NCBI GenBank assembly: GCA_001817755.1
Contig: MHIY01000034.1
Span: 19,855-27,880, forward strand
Direction: 5' to 3'
Length of the DNA stretch: 8,026 bases
DNA from: Candidatus Colwellbacteria bacterium RIFCSPLOWO2_01_FULL_48_10
Lineage (GTDB): Bacteria; Patescibacteriota; Minisyncoccia; UBA6257; Colwellbacteraceae
Part shown: positions 1-5,424 of the stretch, in pieces
Position numbering within the stretch: position 1 is the stretch's first letter
Layout: each line of letters begins with the position of its first letter
Translations under genes and position numbers: made by a program
Notes under the pieces: model-generated
The model's database searches: none
What the model was told of the DNA's origin: nothing
What the model saw: the letters and a program-made list of their open reading frames with translations, nothing else

Positions 1-2913
1 CGGCAAAAGGAGCGAAGAGTTGTAACCGTTACCGCCAGCGCAGGTTTCATATTCAAGCCGCAAGACGTCATTCAAATCCTCGTCCTGCGGATGGCTAGTG
101 AAAAGAAACTCGTGCTGTGGAGCGTCTTTGTTAAGATAAAAAACAGCCACTTTATAATTCGCGCTTGCGCCTGTGCCTCCGCCGTTCAACACCAAATCCA
201 TCGGTAGAAATGGATAGTCATCGAATGAAAACTCGACCAGGTTGTCGATGCGAGTCGTGCGGTCAAGGCGGAAATGATCACCGCTGTAAAACGAAACGTC
301 ATTGATAAAGCTACCAACTGCAAGCGTTTTCTCGGATGAGGCAAGCTCGGTACCCGACGCATCTAAAGCGGTTATCGAATAAACGTAGTTTCGGCCAACC
401 TCAAAAATTCTCTTGCGGAATGTTGTGACAGAAGTTGTTTCAAAAACCTGCTCCCCCGTCATCGTGTTTTTTATCTTATGCGTCACGACCGCCTCAGCAT
501 CAGCCGGATCCGCAAAAAGGTCCCACGAGAAAACCAGTTCGAGCTTGGCTTGATCATATGACAGACTGAAATTCTGCACCGGCGGGAGTACTTCGACAGG
601 CTCAGTCTCTTCTAGCGGTACCGCGTCAGGTTCAACTGGTTCGGCCGCGCTTAAAGAATTCTGCGGACCAGGCGAGACATTCAAAACGAAATTGTTGACG
701 TTGTCGCCGGTGTCACAACCGTTCCCCAACAGCTCCCCTTCGAGAAAAGGTAAAACACATGTTCCGTTCAACATGGCCTTTCTCTCGATACTCTGATTGT
801 CTCCCGGCCGCAGGGCTTTGGTAACGCCGGCCAACTCTGGATCGCCATAAGAAACGCTATCCACGATCGACGGATCATCAAGCACGGTGATCGCTTCGGT
901 GCCATTCACCAGAAAGATATTCCCGCCGTTTGCCGTGCCTGATAATTGGAATGTTCGATGGAAAAGATCGGGATTGGTTTGGCCCAGGTAGCCGTCTGTT
1001 TCAGGAGCAGAAATGCAAGCGGCATCCGCGCGACAGAAATCCAATCTGGCTTGATAATCACCCTCAGCGTCATTTAGCCCGCGCGCGATAAGGAAAAAAC
1101 TCTTGGCGCGGACAATATCATCCGAAGAAAAATTTTTGATCGTCACATTCACCGCCTCAATAGCAGCCGCTGTGCCGCCGACATATTGGATAGACCAGCC
1201 AGAAAGCGCGACATCCACGGAACTGGGATTGTATATCTCTATAAATTCATCGCCGTTGTTCACCCCGCCGGACTGTATTTCGCTGATCACTAAATGCCCA
1301 CCAGCGGACTCGCTAACTGGCTCGCTGCCTTCTTCGGCATCTCCTGACTGTTCTTCGGACATCGATTCTTCTGCTTGCGTGTCCTCGGCGACCAATTCTC
1401 CGGCCGGCGATTCTGCGGTAGGTTCATTTTGATTGTTTTCGCCACCTCCCTCGTTTCCCGACGATTCAATAGTAACCGGCGCGCTGGCTACAATAGGAGC
1501 CGATTGCGATGAGTCTGTGTTAATAGCATAACTGTCGCCCGCGCCGCCCGAAGATCCCCCACCTCCCACATAAACAACTGGAGTAGGCAAACTCGCAACG
1601 GCAACACTTGCTTGTGCTGCTACCACTTCTGCCGCCCTAGCTTCTTCGGCCAGCCTAAGCTTGAATGCGTCTATCTGCGCTTGCAACTCATCGAGCTGAT
1701 GCTTGAGGACAATCAAGTCGGCCTGGGAAATTTCTTGAGCTGGCACAACAGCTAACAAAGTTGAATCGCTGTTCTCTGTGTTTTCCGTTTCAGTCTGCGT
1801 CTGTGGCTGTACAACATCAGCCTCGGTGCCGTTCTTATCCGTTGAGCCCGCTACAAATAGGGTTAAGCTGGCGAGCAAAGTAGAACGGTCCAGTGATTTG
1901 GACAAGGCGCCCATTATCAATCCATCGATGTCGTTAACCGCTTCCGCCACAGAGGCGACAAGCGTTGCCGTAGCTTGATAGGCAGTCTTAATACCGCTCG
2001 CAGCAGCAACGGCAGCCTTATCAGTAACCGCAATGGTTGCCGCAGACACGTTATAAAAACTGGTCGCCGTAAGCATGGTCGTCTTGACGATCGGAGCCAC
2101 AACAAGGTTCGCCCCATCCATGGCCGCTCCGATAAATTCGTGTCTAAGGGTTATCTCCGGCGAATTGATGCATCTCCTGTTCGTGTTTAAATTTACATCC
2201 GCGCTTAATTTACCAAGAGAGTTTTTAATCTCATCAACAATTCTTCGCCCTTCATATTTAAGATACACTCCGGAAAAATTATGCCCCAGGAAATCATCGC
2301 CTTCTTGCAATTCGATGCGCGTGTTCGGCGGCATTATTTCTTTGAGCGGGAACTTCGCCACCGCCCCAGCAATGATCTTGTCGGTCTCGGAAGTGATCCA
2401 CATACCGTCACCCGCAACCCGCCCGGCGGGAGAAGCGACTCCATAGATGCCGATTGACTCCGATGGGATGCCGCCGGATCCGCCGGTCACCACGTCATAG
2501 AAACTATTAGCATAAAAATTCCCCTGCGAGTGCGAAACCAAAAGAACCTTCTGGGTTCTTATCTTTTCGCTCGCGTCTCTCAATATCTCGATCAGATCAT
2601 AATCCTCGACCGCCACATCATCCATGACTTTCTGAATGGTCGAATCCCATAGATCATTGAGGCCAGACAAGCGGGAGGGGTTGTGGATATAGTCGACTTT
2701 AACGTCCTCGTCATCATAGATATCAACTAAACGATCGTCTAATAATCGCTTATTATCAGCGGCACCTTCTTCGTTCGTGAAAACACCATTTATAGTAATA
2801 ACTGTATAGCCACTACTAGAACAGTAATGACTTTCAGCCTTCACTAGTGATGAAGATGATATTATCAACGTTAAGCCCACAAACAACTTTAATACCCTCG
2901 GGAAAAATGACAT
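1..2913 (-). CDS. Large secreted alpha/beta-hydrolase with lamin-tail and fibronectin-like domains (3' end outside window)
   Basis: An open frame runs without a stop from ATG at 2913 to the left edge, giving 971 residues and no terminus. Residues 1-26 are a Sec signal peptide ending V-K-A. Residues 30-220 look like an alpha/beta-hydrolase: an early Asn-Gly-Val strand, a nucleophile elbow VSHSQGN with Ser129, then Asp178 (TSETDKI) and His211 (GHNFSG) in the right order for a catalytic triad. An Ala-rich stretch follows, then a coiled coil (about 395-440), a Gly/Ser linker (about 446-462), an acidic Ser/Glu-rich spacer to 539, a lamin-tail domain (about 540-715, with ISEIQ, DEFIEIYNPS and LSGWSI), and a fibronectin-III-like region from about 770. 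The order suggests a lipase or esterase-like enzyme held away from the cell on a long stalk; the substrate is unknown. The gene starts 6 bases after the preceding stop, with only a weak AAGAAC upstream, so translational coupling is likely. The domain calls are from recognised motifs, and the triad is inferred. Confidence 0.85.
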   Translation of the reverse strand, partial: MSFFPRVLKLFVGLTLIISSSSLVKAESHYCSSSGYTVITINGVFTNEEGAADNKRLLDDRLVDIYDDEDVKVDYIHNPSRLSGLNDLWDSTIQKVMDDVAVEDYDLIEILRDASEKIRTQKVLLVSHSQGNFYANSFYDVVTGGSGGIPSESIGIYGVASPAGRVAGDGMWITSETDKIIAGAVAKFPLKEIMPPNTRIELQEGDDFLGHNFSGVYLKYEGRRIVDEIKNSLGKLSADVNLNTNRRCINSPEITLRHEFIGAAMDGANLVVAPIVKTTMLTATSFYNVSAATIAVTDKAAVAAASGIKTAYQATATLVASVAEAVNDIDGLIMGALSKSLDRSTLLASLTLFVAGSTDKNGTEADVVQPQTQTETENTENSDSTLLAVVPAQEISQADLIVLKHQLDELQAQIDAFKLRLAEEARAAEVVAAQASVAVASLPTPVVYVGGGGSSGGAGDSYAINTDSSQSAPIVASAPVTIESSGNEGGGENNQNEPTAESPAGELVAEDTQAEESMSEEQSGDAEEGSEPVSESAGGHLVISEIQSGGVNNGDEFIEIYNPSSVDVALSGWSIQYVGGTAAAIEAVNVTIKNFSSDDIVRAKSFFLIARGLNDAEGDYQARLDFCRADAACISAPETDGYLGQTNPDLFHRTFQLSGTANGGNIFLVNGTEAITVLDDPSIVDSVSYGDPELAGVTKALRPGDNQSIERKAMLNGTCVLPFLEGELLGNGCDTGDNVNNFVLNVSPGPQNSLSAAEPVEPDAVPLEETEPVEVLPPVQNFSLSYDQAKLELVFSWDLFADPADAEAVVTHKIKNTMTGEQVFETTSVTTFRKRIFEVGRNYVYSITALDASGTELASSEKTLAVGSFINDVSFYSGDHFRLDRTTRIDNLVEFSFDDYPFLPMDLVLNGGGTGASANYKVAVFYLNKDAPQHEFLFTSHPQDEDLNDVLRLEYETCAGGNGYNSSLLLP

Positions 2914-2919
2914 AGGTTC

Positions 2920-4038
2920 TTAATCAGGCAATCTTGAATAATCGATGTCGCACTTTCTATCCAGAGAGTTGTAGCTCCCAATCTGTTTATAAAAAGATGT
3001 TCTAAGACTTTTCCTCTCTGGGGTATTGAGTTGCAAATTCTTAACGAAAGCCCGAAGCACATCTACCTCTCTAAAATATTTATCTGAGTCTTCTCTGGAC
3101 AAGATATCTCCCACGCAAATATATGCCCTATCTTCTTCTTGCACCGCCGCAATGACAATCTCTGTGTTTACACTTGGCTGATTGAATTCTGTCTGCAAAG
3201 CCAGCGCGTACTGTAAAAGAACCGCACGGGTTTTGGCCGAATTCGGATACGCTTTAAAAATGGCGAGCTCCACGTCGTCCCGGATGCCATTTTTGTTAGC
3301 GTCTATCCCCTGGATCGTCTTGTCGGCTTCGACACCCGGGTCCGGCGGCAGATTCACGCCGAGGACATCATCGAGCATCAGCCTAGTCGCATGGATCTTC
3401 GCCACCTGGGTCTCGGTATCCGCCTTACTAAACTTGCCCAGCGAACCAATCAGAAGCGATACGAGATAAATAGCGATTCCAACGATAATAACGATCGAGA
3501 GAACCCTTGAAACCCGCCGATGGAACTCATTTATCACAACCGGTTCGGCTGGCTGAACCACATTCCGCGGCCAAATAACGCTGCGGAAAACCAAATACGC
3601 TGGGATGGTCAGCATAGCTATGAAAAGCGGGATGTAGAAAACAAACGGCGTAACAATTATGGGCTTTAAAAGCTGGAGCAAGGATGACGGAGAAACAAAT
3701 ACGATAGCGTAGAATACCATCGGCAAAACTATCCCAGCCGACCAAACAGCAGGCTTGTTCTTTACGCCCATCTTTTGCAATCTGGCCGAATGCCTAAATA
3801 TCCAAACCGCCAAAAACGCCGGGAACCAGAGAACGTTGAACAGCATAAACAAACCATCTAGCCACGTAGTCGGACCGGCGGTAAGTATCGCAACCATCGA
3901 ATTAGGATATATTTCGTTCAACAGTTTAAGACCAGCAGCCGGCAAGGCTAGTAACAAAACAGAAATCAGCAAACCCAAAATGATCTGCCTGATAATAATG
4001 AGGGTTATTATGAAAATTCTTTTGACGGGGGCATCCAT
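2920..4038 (-). CDS. Multi-span membrane protein with C-terminal EF-hand-like calcium-loop domain
   Basis: This is a 372-residue protein of unknown function. The N-terminal half is membrane-embedded, with hydrophobic segments near residues 10-36, 60-81, 97-117, 126-151 and 177-200. The last 170 residues are soluble and probably outside the membrane. They contain a complete 12-residue calcium loop, D246-A-N-K-N-G-I-R-D-D-V-E257, with Asp, Asn, Asn, Asp and Glu at positions 1, 3, 5, 9 and 12. The loop is preceded by a Pro-rich LPPDPG, and two cysteines (AYICVGD and RKCDID) lie further on. The loop with following helix recalls secreted hypothetical proteins carrying D-x-N-x-N-G-x-R-D-D-x-E, but I cannot name a family. 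It is the first gene of an operon with the secreted hydrolase 6 bases downstream, which suggests a partner, anchor or chaperone role. No Shine-Dalgarno sequence sits at a usable distance from the ATG; a purine-rich AGGAGG lies over 30 bases upstream inside a hairpin. Confidence 0.85.
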   Translation of the reverse strand: MDAPVKRIFIITLIIIRQIILGLLISVLLLALPAAGLKLLNEIYPNSMVAILTAGPTTWLDGLFMLFNVLWFPAFLAVWIFRHSARLQKMGVKNKPAVWSAGIVLPMVFYAIVFVSPSSLLQLLKPIIVTPFVFYIPLFIAMLTIPAYLVFRSVIWPRNVVQPAEPVVINEFHRRVSRVLSIVIIVGIAIYLVSLLIGSLGKFSKADTETQVAKIHATRLMLDDVLGVNLPPDPGVEADKTIQGIDANKNGIRDDVELAIFKAYPNSAKTRAVLLQYALALQTEFNQPSVNTEIVIAAVQEEDRAYICVGDILSREDSDKYFREVDVLRAFVKNLQLNTPERKSLRTSFYKQIGSYNSLDRKCDIDYSRLPD

Positions 4039-4054
4039 AAATTTAAAAAATATA

Positions 4055-4085
4055 AGGGGGCCGTTGTGGGCCTCCTCTTTTGTTT
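4055..4085. terminator. GC-rich stem-loop with T-rich tails on both strands
   Basis: On the plus strand, 4055-4062 (AGGGGGCC) pairs with 4069-4076 (GGCCTCCT) around a 6-base loop, with one G-T wobble, and is followed by CTTTTGTTT: a good intrinsic terminator. On the minus strand the same arms form with one A-C mismatch and are followed by TTATATTTTTT. No plus-strand gene ends here. On the minus strand it sits just upstream of the membrane-protein start, so it may end transcription from the right or act as a leader attenuator. The minus-strand AGGAGG is buried in the stem. Confidence 0.5.
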
Positions 4086-4112
4086 CGTGTTTACCTTGAA
4101 TTATTTTACAGC

Positions 4113-4141
4113 ATTATCTCAGATGAGAGATAAAATTTCTA
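4113..4141 (-). promoter_or_regulatory. Candidate promoter for the membrane-protein/hydrolase operon
   Basis: On the minus strand, TAGAAA (4141-4136, four of six -35 positions) is followed after 17 bases by GATAAT (4118-4113). The -10 is preceded by TGA, giving an extended -10 TGAGATAAT. Transcription would begin near 4106 and run through the GC hairpin before the ATG at 4038. A 7-bp inverted repeat (TTATCTC/GAGATAA, 4114-4133) overlaps the -10 and could be an operator. This is a pattern match only. Confidence 0.35.
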
Positions 4142-4184
4142 TAAAAATAAGTTCAAACAAACGGCAATTGTCCATTGCCGTTTG
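4142..4184 (-). terminator. Probable intrinsic terminator of the 33-residue peptide gene
   Basis: A perfect 11-bp inverted repeat (CAAACGGCAAT at 4158-4168, ATTGCCGTTTG at 4174-4184) encloses a 5-base loop. Read on the minus strand it is followed by TTTGAACTTATTTTT, so a U-rich tract is present but interrupted. It lies about 110 bases past the stop of the small minus-strand gene at 4293. The plus-strand side has no T tract. The span 4185-4292 between this hairpin and that stop holds nothing else that I can identify. Confidence 0.5.
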
Positions 4185-4292
4185 CCGTTTGGAAAAAATG
4201 CCTTGAAAACTGAATAGTTTCGTCGGCGCACTGTTTTCTCGGCAACAAGACTTTTGTCAGACCACGCTCCTAGCCTCTATCCGAGCGCTAAC

Positions 4293-4394
4293 TTACCAAT
4301 GCCGGAGCATCCCAATCACCAAAAAAACCGCCCACACAGCTGTAAAAATATTCAAAGCCAGCTGGGCTTTCCTCTTAAACTCTTTTTCCGTCAT
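4293..4394 (-). CDS. 33-residue single-span membrane peptide, unknown function
   Basis: Translation gives MTEKEFKRKAQL, then a hydrophobic span (about residues 13-30, with NIFTAVWAVFLVIGM), ending LRHW before TAA. The charged lysine-rich N-terminus followed by one transmembrane helix is the shape of many real small membrane proteins. I chose ATG 4394 because a good -10 box (TATGAT, 4407-4402) lies 7 bases upstream, which suits a leaderless message; an in-frame ATG at 4406 would add four residues but overlaps that box. The gene has its own promoter on one side and a terminator-like hairpin on the other, so it could be an independent unit. No homologue is recognised. The main doubt is length: a chance frame of this size is possible, but the amphipathic layout and framing signals argue for a gene. 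Confidence 0.5.
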   Translation of the reverse strand: MTEKEFKRKAQLALNIFTAVWAVFLVIGMLRHW

Positions 4395-4401
4395 GAAATT
4401 T

Positions 4402-4431
4402 ATCATACTTAGGCTCAATGAAATTATCATA
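4402..4431 (-). promoter_or_regulatory. Promoter of the 33-residue peptide gene, probably leaderless
   Basis: On the minus strand, TATGAT (4407-4402) matches five of six -10 positions. It lies 17 bases after ATGATA (four of six against the -35 consensus) and 7 bases before the ATG at 4394. A second -10-like run, TATGATAAT, occupies 4431-4423, so an earlier start is also possible. Confidence 0.4.
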
Positions 4432-4473
4432 AATAAAATCTAAAGACTCCCAGCCGGTCGTTCCGTACATCGA

Positions 4474-4507
4474 CCTCAACAATTGTCCGATCGGACAATT
4501 GTTGAGG
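4474..4507. repeat. Perfect 34-bp palindrome P1, upstream of the PaaX/Cas2-like gene
   Basis: The left arm CCTCAACAATTGTCCGA (4474-4490) is followed directly by its exact reverse complement (4491-4507), with no spacer. One more complementary pair (A4473, T4508) extends it to 36 bp. The core is CCGATCGG. The palindrome ends at the first base of the gene's TATAAT box and covers its -35 region, which is what a repressor operator for autoregulation would look like. A near copy, P2, lies after the gene. Confidence 0.95.
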
Positions 4508-4513
4508 TATAAT
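4483..4513 (+). promoter_or_regulatory. Promoter of the PaaX/Cas2-like gene, leaderless and overlapped by P1
   Basis: A perfect TATAAT at 4508-4513 lies exactly 6 bases before ATG 4520, so transcription should begin at or next to the start codon. A weak -35, TTGTCC (4483-4488), is 19 bases upstream, inside palindrome P1. Protein bound to P1 would therefore block polymerase. Confidence 0.6.
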
Positions 4514-4519
4514 TGTGAC

Positions 4520-5092
4520 ATGAAATATAAACACGGGGAGCTGACAATAAAGTTATTGGAAGCGGTTAAGAGCGGGGCTGAACTTACGGTAGATATAGTT
4601 ACAGCTTTTTTAGAATCTGGTTATGGAGCTTCGTACGGCAAATTAACCAGAAACTTGGATAAGCGTGTTGACGAGAGAGAAGCGCTTGCATTGGAAAGGC
4701 AGAAAATATATGCCGCAGTTGCGAGGCTCAAGAAAAGCGGATACTTTGAAGTGGTAGATCAAAAGTGGAAGATAACCGGCTCGGGATTAATGAAATTAGA
4801 CGAGCTGAAAAAAATAATCCGCACCAGAATGACCCCGCAGACTTACAAAAACCAAGAGAGCTCAATCATAAAAATAGTAATGTTTGATATACCTGAAAAA
4901 TTGAGCTTTGCGAGAAGATGGCTGAGGAACACCTTGTCCAACCTCGGGTTCATCATGATGCAGAAAAGCGTTTGGATCGGAAAATCGAAGATACCGCCCG
5001 AATTCTTAGACGATATTAAAAAGTTGCGGTTGGAAAATTTTATAGAAATAATTACCGTAAACAAGAGCGGTAATATCAGAAAACTTCGATAA
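4520..5092 (+). CDS. PaaX-like transcriptional regulator with Cas2-like domain
   Basis: The product has 190 residues. The N-terminal part (about 5-100) is helical with a winged-helix character: KHGELTIKLLEAV, a basic region RQKIYAAVARLKKSGYFEVV, then the likely wing QKWKITGSG. Residues 116-180 form a Cas2-like ferredoxin fold as in the PaaX family: IVMFDIPEK with Asp123 at the end of strand 1, then RRWLRNTLSNLGF, QKSVWIG and IEIITV. PaaX proteins are DNA-binding dimers in which this domain is not known to be a nuclease. Such genes are often labelled Cas2, but no cas1 or CRISPR array is present here. ATG 4520 is preferred over TTG 4499 because the earlier start would place the TATAAT box inside the coding region. 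The gene stands alone, flanked by palindromes P1 and P2, and is probably autoregulated through P1. A role in mobilising the palindrome-bounded unit is possible but unproven. Confidence 0.85.
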   Translation: MKYKHGELTIKLLEAVKSGAELTVDIVTAFLESGYGASYGKLTRNLDKRVDEREALALERQKIYAAVARLKKSGYFEVVDQKWKITGSGLMKLDELKKIIRTRMTPQTYKNQESSIIKIVMFDIPEKLSFARRWLRNTLSNLGFIMMQKSVWIGKSKIPPEFLDDIKKLRLENFIEIITVNKSGNIRKLR

Positions 5093-5111
5093 GCTCGATT
5101 ACTCATCTCAG

Positions 5112-5145
5112 CCTCAACAACTTCCCGATCGGGAAGTTGTTGAGG
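5112..5145. repeat. Perfect 34-bp palindrome P2, downstream of the PaaX/Cas2-like gene
   Basis: The left arm CCTCAACAACTTCCCGA (5112-5128) is followed directly by its exact reverse complement (5129-5145). It shares the outer nine bases and the CCGATCGG core with P1 but differs at arm positions 10, 12 and 13, each change being mirrored in the other arm. It begins 20 bases after the regulator's stop codon, between two converging genes. There is no T tract, so it is not an ordinary intrinsic terminator. Confidence 0.95.
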
Positions 5146-5192
5146 TCGCGCATGGGTCGATGCACGAGAAAAGGCAGCTAGATAAGGACAGG

Positions 5193-5214
5193 AGAGAACC
5201 TAGGATGGTTCTCT
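5193..5214. repeat. 8-bp inverted repeat, possible 3' hairpin of the 52-residue gene
   Basis: AGAGAACC (5193-5200) and GGTTCTCT (5207-5214) form a perfect 8-bp stem with a 6-base loop. It lies about 30 bases past the stop of the minus-strand 52-residue gene. Neither strand has a convincing T tract, so it is at best a weak terminator or an RNA-stabilising hairpin. Confidence 0.45.
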
Positions 5215-5241
5215 TGCATGTACACCGCGTTGGCGATTTAG

Positions 5242-5400
5242 CTAGCGCTGGAGAAGGAAATTGACCACGATGCCCCAGATTATGGTCGCAAAGATGGTTC
5301 CGGCGATGAAGCCAGCCAAACTGGAAGCGAGGCTATGCCCAATTTTGAATTTAAAATTCCTATTTTCCTCGGAAATTAGCTCTTTCATGACTCTATTCAT
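5242..5400 (-). CDS. 52-residue small membrane protein, unknown function
   Basis: The protein begins MNRVMKELISEENRNFKFKI, a charged N-terminus, followed by a Gly/Ala-rich hydrophobic stretch (about residues 24-50, including AGFIAGTIFATIIWGIVV) that forms one long or two short membrane spans and ends LLQR. I cannot name a family. The start at 5400 is set by a perfect extended -10 box whose last base is 6 bases before this ATG; the next in-frame ATG (5388) lacks such a link. It starts 24 bases after the stop of the cohesin gene on the same strand, so it could also receive read-through from that operon. Its end converges with the PaaX/Cas2-like unit. The exact promoter match and clear membrane profile make it a likely real gene despite its size. 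Confidence 0.7.
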   Translation of the reverse strand: MNRVMKELISEENRNFKFKIGHSLASSLAGFIAGTIFATIIWGIVVNFLLQR

Positions 5401-5406
5401 GGTTAG

Positions 5407-5415
5407 ATTATATCA
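5407..5415 (-). promoter_or_regulatory. Extended -10 promoter of the 52-residue gene, leaderless
   Basis: The minus strand reads TGATATAAT (5415-5407), a full match to the extended -10 consensus, in the 24-base gap after the cohesin gene. It ends exactly 6 bases before ATG 5400, the same spacing as at the PaaX/Cas2-like gene. No good -35 is seen, as is common for extended -10 promoters. Confidence 0.6.
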
Positions 5416-5424
5416 CAACTCCAT

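Noticed and set aside
1103..2446. Several plus-strand and one minus-strand frame of 66-123 residues within the hydrolase gene
   Set aside because: They overlap a 971-residue uninterrupted minus frame with clear domains, and their own translations show no recognisable motif.
4202..4216. TTGAAAACTGAATAG, resembling rRNA spacer sequence of Firmicutes
   Set aside because: No rRNA or tRNA sequence is nearby and the match is short, so it is most likely coincidence.
4499..4519. TTG start at 4499 for the PaaX/Cas2-like gene, adding seven residues
   Set aside because: It would put the promoter's TATAAT and the end of palindrome P1 inside the coding region. ATG at 4520 fits the -10 spacing and begins with a plausible MKYKHGEL.
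4520..5092. CRISPR-associated Cas2 and hence a CRISPR-Cas locus
   Set aside because: The Cas2-like fold is fused to a winged-helix N-terminus as in PaaX regulators, and there is no cas1, no effector gene and no spaced direct repeats. The two palindromes are not an array.
5112..5145. P2 as a simple Rho-independent terminator
   Set aside because: The stem is long and exact but is followed by GGTCGCGCATGGG, with no T tract on either side.
4461..5160. Target-site duplication flanking the palindrome-bounded unit
   Set aside because: The left flank (cgtacat) and right flank (cgcatg) are only loosely alike; no exact direct repeat is present.
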